From contig ONCQ01000028.1 of the NCBI GenBank assembly GCA_900316355.1, forward strand, positions 1 through 64,000: a stretch of DNA of 64,000 bases. The letters run 5' to 3'. The notes under the pieces are model-generated. The model was not told the DNA's origin. It searched no databases and saw nothing but the letters and a program-made list of their open reading frames with translations. This DNA is from an uncultured Prevotellaceae bacterium (lineage in GTDB: Bacteria > Bacteroidota > Bacteroidia > Bacteroidales > Bacteroidaceae). Below, one piece after another: positions 57,641-64,000 of this stretch; the stretch's first letter is position 1; every line of letters starts with the position of its first letter. Position numbers and translations under genes: made by a program.

Positions 57641-58360
57641 ATGTTAGAAGCTATTCAACAACTGAACTATGATGTGGCCCAGCTAATTGGCGTCACACTG
57701 TTCGACCCTCAGCATTTCATCTCGCTGATTATTCGTTTTGTCATCAATCTGATTGTCGTGAGCGTCATCGCGCGCTACTTCTATTTCCCGCGCAGTCACC
57801 GCCGTGATTATATGTTCATCTTCATCCTGATGGCGATGAGCATCTTCCTGTTGGTGAACCTGATGGAGGGTGACTCCATGAACATCGGTGCCGCCATGGG
57901 CTTGTTTGCCATCTTCGGCATTATGCGTTTCCGCACGGAGGCTGTGCCCATCCGCGAGATGACCTATCTCTTCATGCTCATCGCCCTTAGCGTGGTGAAC
58001 GCCTTGGCACATGCCGACTACCACCCGAAGGCTGACTATTGGGATGGCGTAGGTCTGGTGACTATTCTCTTCGTGAACATCGTGTTCGTGTGCATGGCAT
58101 GGTTCTTCGAGAGCACGAAGGTGATGAGCGAGGAGTGCTCGCGCATTATCCTGTATGACAATGTCAATCTCGTAGCTCCTGAAAAGCGGGAGGAACTGAA
58201 AGCTGATTTGGAAAAGCGCACGGGACTGAAGATTAAGCGTATAGAAATAGGTCTGCTGGACTACCTCAAGGACAGTGCCCTCATCCGCATCTTCTATGAT
58301 AACCCAGAAGAAGTGGGCAACAGCATCGCTCGCTTCGGAAGGATGCCTAAAGAGATCTAA
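57641..58360 (+). CDS. DUF4956 membrane protein
   Basis: 239 residues. Three or four membrane helices occupy residues ~20-165 (FVINLIVVSVIARYFYF, YMFIFILMAMSIFLLVNLM, MGLFAIFGIMRFRTEA, GLVTILFVNIVFVCMAWFF). A cytosolic C-terminal domain follows (EECSRIILYDNVNLVAPEKR). DUF4956 proteins co-occur with VTC-domain polymerases. By analogy with the eukaryotic VTC complex they may move or hold polyphosphate at the membrane, but this is inference. It ends 1 bp before the next ATG. Confidence 0.85.
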   Translation: MLEAIQQLNYDVAQLIGVTLFDPQHFISLIIRFVINLIVVSVIARYFYFPRSHRRDYMFIFILMAMSIFLLVNLMEGDSMNIGAAMGLFAIFGIMRFRTEAVPIREMTYLFMLIALSVVNALAHADYHPKADYWDGVGLVTILFVNIVFVCMAWFFESTKVMSEECSRIILYDNVNLVAPEKREELKADLEKRTGLKIKRIEIGLLDYLKDSALIRIFYDNPEEVGNSIARFGRMPKEI

Positions 58361-58361
58361 T

Positions 58362-59504
58362 ATGAAACGACTTCTGCCTATACTGTTATTTGTATTTCCT
58401 GCGACAGCCATGGCACAGGATGAGGTGGACTATGTGAGTGATAATGAGGGAGCACGTACAACCGGAGCTGTATGGACAGAAGTGGGCTTTGCAAAAGTGT
58501 TGCCTTACGACCTCACCCTTGGACTGGACTTGGGCTTCCGCACCGATGACTGGTTCAATGAGGCGAGTCGAACGGACATTGGGCTAGACCTCAGTTGGAA
58601 ACCCAATAAGCATTGGAAGGTCAGCGTAGGCTATACGTTTCTCATGAAACACTATCGCAGCGAGACGGAGCGCAAGACGGTGCAGGAGAATGGCACGAAA
58701 TACAAATACGCTATTCTCGATGCCAGTGGCGAAGAGGTCTCGGAAATGGAGCCGGAACCTACGAGCCTGCATGGTTACCCCTTCTACACGACAGACGGGA
58801 ATTTCTACGATGGCACAAACTTGTACCTCACCGAGGCTGGCGACCGCTATTCCTACGAGGGGTACAACTATAGTGAGAAGACGAAGAACTACGTGCGGGT
58901 GACGGACAGCTATTGGCGCCCGAAGCACCGTGTGTCCGTGGACGCGACATACACCACCAACCGCCTGTGGAACTGTCTGCGTGTGAGCCTGCGAGGGCGC
59001 TATCAGCTGACACTCATTCCTGAAAAGGATGTGGATAGAGTTCGTACGAAAACAACGAATAAGACCACCTGGCGCTACCGCAGTCCGACATACGACTATG
59101 ACTTCACGGAAGGTTATAAGATTCTTATTGCCGGCTACGACCAGAACCCGGACCATTGGAATCGTGACTCTCATACCCACGACAATCCCGAATTGGAGGA
59201 GACCACGGAGGTGGAGAACTCCACGAAGACGAAGAAAAACAAAACGCTCCATACCCTACGCTCTCGCCTCACGATTGAATACGACAAGAAGGGCTGGGAT
59301 TGGACACCTTATATATATGTAGAGGCATTCAACGACATCGCGAGCCGCATGCGACTCGACAAAATCCGAGCATCCATCGGCGTGGAGTATGCACTGACAA
59401 AACAGCATAAGCTGGGCATCGGTTATGTCTTCAACCATGAAGACGACGATGACGGCAACGAGAATATCCACGCCATCAATGTGGGCTATAAATTCAAGTT
59501 CTGA
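58362..59504 (+). CDS. Outer-membrane beta-barrel protein (DUF2490-like)
   Basis: 380 residues starting with a signal peptide (MKRLLPILLFVFPATAMAQ). The mature part is barrel-like: LTLGLDLGFRTDDWFNEASR, IGLDLSWKPNKHWKVSVGY, RVSLRGRYQLTLIP, IGVEYALTKQHKLGIGYVF, and a C-terminal NVGYKFKF with terminal Phe. Two long polar loops (residues ~110-180 and ~215-275) face outwards. DUF2490 is the best guess. Its place between DUF4956 and a Cthe_2159-type protein suggests an export or surface step of the same system. The ATG starts 1 bp after the DUF4956 stop. Confidence 0.7.
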   Translation: MKRLLPILLFVFPATAMAQDEVDYVSDNEGARTTGAVWTEVGFAKVLPYDLTLGLDLGFRTDDWFNEASRTDIGLDLSWKPNKHWKVSVGYTFLMKHYRSETERKTVQENGTKYKYAILDASGEEVSEMEPEPTSLHGYPFYTTDGNFYDGTNLYLTEAGDRYSYEGYNYSEKTKNYVRVTDSYWRPKHRVSVDATYTTNRLWNCLRVSLRGRYQLTLIPEKDVDRVRTKTTNKTTWRYRSPTYDYDFTEGYKILIAGYDQNPDHWNRDSHTHDNPELEETTEVENSTKTKKNKTLHTLRSRLTIEYDKKGWDWTPYIYVEAFNDIASRMRLDKIRASIGVEYALTKQHKLGIGYVFNHEDDDDGNENIHAINVGYKFKF

Positions 59505-59506
59505 TT

Positions 59507-59929
59507 ATGAAACGAGTCATTTTCACCTTATCCCTATCGATTCTCACCTGTACAATACAGGCTGATGACTTTAACTACTTGACACTTACACAGAATGACA
59601 ACACAGAGGTGGGCACTGTGCTGCGTAAGACACGCCGTATCACTTTTGATGGCGATGCCATCGTGGTCACAGCTACCGATGGGCCGCTCAGTCTTCCTCT
59701 GACGACGCTGCGCCAACTGTCATTTACCGCTACAGCCCCTGTGGGCATCCGTTCAGTGGGTGGCACATGGTCGCCACAGCGCATTGTCATCTACAATACC
59801 AGCGGCGTAGTGGTACGCCAGTTCGATAGCACCGATGCGCGCATGGAAAATATCCATCTGAAAAACTTGCCGGCGGGCGTCTATATCATAAAAGATGGTA
59901 CACAAACACGTAAATTCCTGAAACGATGA
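59507..59929 (+). CDS. Small exported protein with sorting-domain-like C-terminus
   Basis: 140 residues with signal peptide MKRVIFTLSLSILTCTIQA. A short beta region (FNYLTLTQNDNTEVGTVLR, then TLRQLSFTA) precedes a ~75-residue C-terminus with the pattern of type IX secretion sorting domains: RIVIYNTSGVVVRQFDS, then LKNLPAGVYIIKDGTQTRK and a final FLKR. The N-terminal part resembles the start of the next protein (ALSEFPTIPYDG, LTF), which hints that both interact with the same partner. It overlaps the next gene by ATGA. Confidence 0.65.
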   Translation: MKRVIFTLSLSILTCTIQADDFNYLTLTQNDNTEVGTVLRKTRRITFDGDAIVVTATDGPLSLPLTTLRQLSFTATAPVGIRSVGGTWSPQRIVIYNTSGVVVRQFDSTDARMENIHLKNLPAGVYIIKDGTQTRKFLKR

Positions 59930-61281
59930 AAAAGATTCTTTCAATCATAACACTTCTTGTTGTCGTTGCCAACAGTGTGCAGGCCCAGTGGCTGCGCGTG
60001 TGGCAGGGTGAAGAGACAACTCGCTATGCACTTTCGGAGTTCCCCACGATACCCTATGACGGTGCAGGTTCCACGCTGACCTTTGGCGAGGACAGCTACT
60101 CTACGGCAGAGATAGATTCCATCACCATCATCAATGCTGTGACCATTACATGGACCAACGATGGTGCCACTGTGGATATCCCCGAGAGTGTGGAGGGTGT
60201 AACAGCGACGGTCGATGGCGGCAATGTCGTCATCAATAATGCCAACACCTGGAGCGAGCAGGAATTTATCCTGCAGGGCACTTCTTCAGCAGGTTCTTTA
60301 GTCTATAAGGGAGCCTTCAAGACAAAGTTCCACCTGAACGGTGTCAACCTCACCAGTGCAGACAGCGCTGCCATCGACATCGAGTGCGGCAAGCGTATAG
60401 ACTTAATCTTGGAGGAGGGTACGGAGAATTCCTTTACGGATCCTTCTACACGTGTCAACGATAATGAGGATTATGGCGGTGGAAAGGCAGCTTTTTACTG
60501 CAAAGGACACATGGAAATCAGTGGTGGTGGTTCCCTTACCATTACTGGCAACTATAAGCATGCCCTTGCCACCAAGGAATATCTGTTCTTGAAGAGGACC
60601 GTCGGAAACATCACGATTGCAAAGTCCGTGGCTGATGGCATTCACTGTGGTGAGTATTTTAAGATGAATGGCGGAGCGTTGGTGCTGAAGGGTATCGGCG
60701 CAGATGGCATCCAGGTGGAGACGAAATCGACAGACAAGACTGAGGAGGAACTGAACGGTCAGTTTATCATGACTGGTGGTAGCATTGACCTGACGATGTC
60801 AACTCAGAGCACAAAGGGTATTCGACTCGACGATGATGCTTATGATGAACTCGTGGATGGTCACATGGTGAGCCATGATGCCACCGTTGTCCCAGAGATG
60901 TATATTCTCGATGGCACGATTAATGTGACCGTTGGCACCAAAGCGCTGGGTGCCAAGGCGATTGCAAGTGATGGCAACCTTACGATAGGCAGTAGTGAGA
61001 CATCGCCCACTGTAACTATCAACCTCAATGCTGACTGGGATACTGAAGAGGAGCGCGCAACAGGCCTGAAAGCAGCGAAGACGCTCCTGATAGCCGGGGG
61101 TAATACAACCGTCAATGCCAACGCCGACAATTCGCGTGGCGTGCGTGCCTACGCCTTGCGTGCTACGGGTGGTACCCTCACTGTCACAAATACAGGTGAG
61201 GACAGTCAGGGCATCAAGCTTGATGAGACGTTCTTCCCTGAGGGTGGCGTCGTTAACTGCAGGTCGTGGAAGATCAAGTAG
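59926..61281 (+). CDS. Cthe_2159-type (DUF4353) carbohydrate-binding beta-helix protein
   Basis: 451 residues with signal peptide MKKILSIITLLVVVANSVQA. An N-terminal strand domain (residues ~25-100) precedes repeated beta-helix turns: FHLNGVNLTSADSAAIDIEC, GKRIDLILEEGTEN, AFYCKGHMEISGGGSLTITG, GIHCGEYFKMNGGALVLKGI, ADGIQVETK and MTGGSIDLTMS. Cthe_2159 family proteins bind acidic plant polysaccharide and calcium, and the Asp/Gly-rich turns fit that. It is the last gene of the polyphosphate polymerase operon and converges with rodA 7 bp away. Confidence 0.8.
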   Translation: MKKILSIITLLVVVANSVQAQWLRVWQGEETTRYALSEFPTIPYDGAGSTLTFGEDSYSTAEIDSITIINAVTITWTNDGATVDIPESVEGVTATVDGGNVVINNANTWSEQEFILQGTSSAGSLVYKGAFKTKFHLNGVNLTSADSAAIDIECGKRIDLILEEGTENSFTDPSTRVNDNEDYGGGKAAFYCKGHMEISGGGSLTITGNYKHALATKEYLFLKRTVGNITIAKSVADGIHCGEYFKMNGGALVLKGIGADGIQVETKSTDKTEEELNGQFIMTGGSIDLTMSTQSTKGIRLDDDAYDELVDGHMVSHDATVVPEMYILDGTINVTVGTKALGAKAIASDGNLTIGSSETSPTVTINLNADWDTEEERATGLKAAKTLLIAGGNTTVNANADNSRGVRAYALRATGGTLTVTNTGEDSQGIKLDETFFPEGGVVNCRSWKIK

Positions 61282-61288
61282 CCTTTAG

Positions 61289-62671
61289 CTAACGCAGCAT
61301 CCTTTGACGGCCTGCATCGATACGCAGGAAGATGAACAGCAGTAGGGTGAAGCCCCACAGCGAGCTGCCTCCATAGCTGAAGAATGGCAGGGGGATGCCG
61401 ATGACAGGCATCAATCCTAGCACCATGCCGATGTTGATGACGAGGTGGAAGAGGAAGATGGAGAAGACGCAGTAGCCATAGACGCGGCCGAAAGCGTAGG
61501 GCTGACGTTCTGCCACATGAATCAGACGTAATAACAACGCGAGGAACAATAGCAATACGGCAGCAGAGCCCAAGAAGCCCTGCTCCTCGCCTACTGTGCA
61601 GAAGATGAAGTCTGTTTCTTGTTCAGGAACATATTTGAGTTTGGTCTGCGTGCCATTGAGAAATCCTTTTCCCTCAAGACCTCCGGAGCCGATGGCAATC
61701 TTGGCTTGGATGACGTTGTAGCCCACGCCACTGGGGTCGTCGCGCAAGCCCAAAAGGACATAGACGCGATTCTTCTGGTGGTCGGCAAGGTGATCCACCA
61801 GTGTGCTGGCTGAGAAATGAAGGACAATAGCGCCGACGGCAAAGAGCATGATGTAGATACGGCGACGGCGGCGGATGCTCTGCAGACTACCTGTGGCACT
61901 GCCATCGTTGATTGCTTCACGGATGGCTGCAGTGCGGCAGTAGATGAAGTTGAGGATGACCACAAAGAGCAGAATCATGATGCCAACCAGTATGTCGCCC
62001 AACGTAAGGAGACCGCCCATTGCCGGTGTCTCGGAGAACCGTAAGCCAACGACGACAATGGCCACGGCGGAAAGCCCCAGAAAGAGGATAAATCCTGATA
62101 GTCCCTCGCGGTAGAGCATCAGACAAAGGCTGATATAGACGAGGGCAGAGCCAGTCTCTTTCTGCATGACGATGAGGGCCATGGGGAGCAGCATCAGAAA
62201 GATGCTGACAAACATGTTTTTCCATGAATCGCGTAGCTTGAAGCCATAGCTGCCCATAAACTTTGCTAAGGCAAGTGCCGTGGCGAATTTGGCGAACTCT
62301 GCCGGTTGCAGGCTGAAGGAACCGAACTTAATCCATGATAGGGAACCTTTGATGTCATGCGCTAAGAATGGGGTGGCCAGCAGCAATAGCATCATGGCGA
62401 TGTAAAGCAGGTATGCAAAGGTGTCGAAGATGCGGTCGTCCGTCAACAGAATAATAGTGCCCAAGAGCATCGATGATCCAATCCACACGAGCTGCATGCC
62501 TGTACGTGTGCTGAAATTGGCCAGTGACAGCAGGTCGCGCGGCTCGCCATACTCGTAGCAGGCGCCGCAGATGCTCATCCACCCCATCGCCAACAATGCG
62601 ATGTAGATGAGGATGGTGAGCCAGTCGATGCTCGCAAAGACACTTTTTCCTTTATCGGACGTAGTCGCCAT
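61289..62671 (-). CDS. rodA: Rod-shape SEDS glycosyltransferase RodA
   Basis: Polymerises peptidoglycan glycan strands for cell elongation, together with PBP2. It has 460 residues and about ten membrane helices. SEDS motifs: SWIKFGSFSLQPAEFAKFA, the WEF-like loop residues, KETGSALVYISLCLMLYREG, ETDFIFCTVGEEQGFLGS, and GIPLPFFSYGGSSLWGF near the C-terminus. The ATG at 62671 lies inside the end of mrdA (20-bp overlap) and gives the natural N-terminus MATTSDKGK. An ATG at 62692 is a less likely alternative. Confidence 0.95.
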   Translation of the reverse strand: MATTSDKGKSVFASIDWLTILIYIALLAMGWMSICGACYEYGEPRDLLSLANFSTRTGMQLVWIGSSMLLGTIILLTDDRIFDTFAYLLYIAMMLLLLATPFLAHDIKGSLSWIKFGSFSLQPAEFAKFATALALAKFMGSYGFKLRDSWKNMFVSIFLMLLPMALIVMQKETGSALVYISLCLMLYREGLSGFILFLGLSAVAIVVVGLRFSETPAMGGLLTLGDILVGIMILLFVVILNFIYCRTAAIREAINDGSATGSLQSIRRRRRIYIMLFAVGAIVLHFSASTLVDHLADHQKNRVYVLLGLRDDPSGVGYNVIQAKIAIGSGGLEGKGFLNGTQTKLKYVPEQETDFIFCTVGEEQGFLGSAAVLLLFLALLLRLIHVAERQPYAFGRVYGYCVFSIFLFHLVINIGMVLGLMPVIGIPLPFFSYGGSSLWGFTLLLFIFLRIDAGRQRMLR

Positions 62672-64000
62672 AGTTGATAACTCTGTTAGCATACACCTCA
62701 GCCTTCGCCTTGCTGGCTTCGGAGAGATGTCCGTTGATATATTGTTCCATCATGAGGGCACCAAAGGGTACGCCATAGGTGGCACCCCAGCCACCGTTCT
62801 CGACATAGACGGCAATGGCTATCTTTGGATTCTCGCGTGGCGCAAAACCCATGAAGACAGAGTGGTCGTGGCCGCGGTTCTGAGCCGTTCCCGTTTTGCC
62901 GCAAGTGATGTAGTCCGTGGTGTAAGCAGAACGGCAGGTGCCAGCTTCCACAGCGCGTTGCATACCATTGATGACCGTTTCATAGTGATGGGGCGAAACT
63001 TTCGTGTGGCGCTGCTGCGTGTAGAGCGGGTCGAGTTCGTCATCTTGAATCTCTTTGACGATGTGTGGCGTGATGAACCATCCGCGGTTGGCAATCGTGG
63101 CGCCGAGGTTGGCTATCTGTAGGGGGGTGAGCGTCACCTCACCCTGACCGATGGAGATGGATATGACGGTAAGCCCGCTCCACGAGCCCTTGTATGCTTT
63201 GTCATAGAAGTCCGCATTCGGAATCATGCCTCGCTTCTCGCCAGGGAGATCGACGCCCAGCTTGTAGCCGAAACCCATGCTGACCATGTAATCCTTCCAC
63301 GTGGTCATGGCATCCTGCACAGTAGCATATTTCGTGCGGTTGGAGAACATGTTCAGGAGCCCCCAGCAGAAATAACCGTTGCATGAGGTGCCGATGGCAG
63401 GCACGAGGGGTAGGGGTGAGCCATGGCCGTGACAACCTACGGTGAGCCCTTTGTAATGAAATCCATGCGAACAGGGATAGGCTGTCTCAGGTGTGATGAT
63501 ACCCTCTTCAAGAAACGTGAGTGCCTGTGAAGTCTTAAAGGTGGAACCGGGTGGGTAGGTACCGCCGATGGCGCGATTGATGAGGGGCTTCATGGGGTCC
63601 ATGGACAGTTCCTTATGCTTCTTGCCTCGCTGGCGGCCTACCATGGTGCGTGGGTCGTAGGTGGGAGAGGTGACCATGCATAGGATTTCGCCTGTTGATG
63701 GTTCGATAGCCACGATACTGCCGAGTTTGCCTTGCATCAGGTGTTCGCCTAACTTCTGCAGTTCGATATCTATGCTGAGGGTGAGGTTCTTGCCGGGTAC
63801 GGGTTGCACATCGAAGCGCCCGTCCTGATATCGCCCTTTGATGCGTCCGTGGACATCGCGCAGCAGAATCTCAGAGCCTTTGATGCCGCGTAGTTGCTTC
63901 TCATAGCTGCGCTCTATGCCCTGTGTGCCTATGTAGTCGCCAGAACGATAGTAGTTATCTGCTTCAATATCAGCTGGGTTGACTTCTCCCACATCGCCAA
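62652..64000 (-). CDS. mrdA: Penicillin-binding protein 2, N-terminus outside the window
   Basis: The transpeptidase partner of RodA. About 449 C-terminal codons are present and the frame stays open to the right window edge, so the N-terminal cytosolic tail, membrane helix and part of the pedestal are missing. Visible are the end of the dimerisation region (QGIERSYEKQLRGIKG), the active-site serine motif PPGSTFKTSQAL, SCNGYFCWGLLN, and the KTG motif CGKTGTAQ. It overlaps rodA by 20 bp, the standard arrangement. Confidence 0.95.
   Translation of the reverse strand, partial: GDVGEVNPADIEADNYYRSGDYIGTQGIERSYEKQLRGIKGSEILLRDVHGRIKGRYQDGRFDVQPVPGKNLTLSIDIELQKLGEHLMQGKLGSIVAIEPSTGEILCMVTSPTYDPRTMVGRQRGKKHKELSMDPMKPLINRAIGGTYPPGSTFKTSQALTFLEEGIITPETAYPCSHGFHYKGLTVGCHGHGSPLPLVPAIGTSCNGYFCWGLLNMFSNRTKYATVQDAMTTWKDYMVSMGFGYKLGVDLPGEKRGMIPNADFYDKAYKGSWSGLTVISISIGQGEVTLTPLQIANLGATIANRGWFITPHIVKEIQDDELDPLYTQQRHTKVSPHHYETVINGMQRAVEAGTCRSAYTTDYITCGKTGTAQNRGHDHSVFMGFAPRENPKIAIAVYVENGGWGATYGVPFGALMMEQYINGHLSEASKAKAEVYANRVINYGDYVR

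Overview
The window is bacterial chromosome from the Bacteroidota, most likely a gut or rumen Prevotellaceae (Prevotella-like) species. The evidence is: promoters of the Bacteroidota type (TTTG, about 19-20 bp, then TAnnTTTG) and almost no Shine-Dalgarno sites; the gene block DUF6242-DUF6089-uppS-bamA-three ompH-murI; exported proteins ending in a 'YDLQGR...GIYVQ..K' type tail; and pectin and amino-sugar hydrolases. Core genes are GC-rich and densely packed. About 18.1-24.2 kb and 33.4-37.7 kb are AT-rich accessory segments. No tRNA, rRNA, CRISPR array, prophage or full insertion sequence was seen.

Layout. 0.1-5.2 kb (-): LuxR-type regulator, small conserved protein, thioredoxin, dnaE. 5.3-7.5 kb (+): psd, pssA, pyrH. 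7.6-10.1 kb (-): small exported protein and dnaG. 10.1-17.9 kb: a compact rhamnogalacturonan/pectin locus (GH105, PL26-type lyase, DUF4861, PL10 pectate lyase) plus a solute-binding/PheC-like lipoprotein, with no SusC/SusD. 18.1-24.3 kb: two surface proteins and an MNT nucleotidyltransferase with a broken HEPN partner, flanked by two near-identical ~90 bp terminator-promoter modules. 24.3-31.4 kb: esterase and a 2038-residue nonribosomal peptide synthetase (A-T-C-A-T-reductase). 31.7-33.4 kb: nucleoside hydrolase and an acidic lipoprotein. 33.4-37.7 kb: nested repeat elements, a structured ncRNA candidate and small exported proteins. 37.8-44.4 kb: GH84 hexosaminidase, OmpX-like barrel, then tatA-tatC followed by two Fe-S proteins that carry twin-arginine motifs. 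44.4-52.6 kb (-): envelope biogenesis operon. 52.7-56.6 kb: ribD, prmC, rsgA, frr. 56.8-61.3 kb (+): an operon with a VTC-type polyphosphate polymerase, DUF4956, an outer-membrane protein, a small sorting-domain-like protein and a Cthe_2159-type beta-helix protein. 61.3-64 kb (-): rodA and mrdA (PBP2, cut by the window edge).

The most striking signal is not a gene. Short GC-rich palindromic elements, and separate simple tandem oligomers, occur both between genes and in frame inside conserved genes: PL26, DUF4861, PL10, the NRPS, the polyferredoxin, bamA, ribD, prmC and rsgA. They stay translated as low-complexity inserts, so the reading frames survive. A ~103 bp element in the PL26 gene is nearly identical to one about 30 kb away in the polyferredoxin gene, and the ribD insert has two copies of a shorter type as inverted repeats. 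This resembles in principle the Rickettsia palindromic elements. Other leads are the reductase-terminated NRPS, the polyphosphate polymerase operon, the ncRNA at 34.33-34.57 kb, MITE-like elements at 33.7-34.0 and 54.75-54.92 kb, and a recurrent AT-rich element upstream of several promoters.
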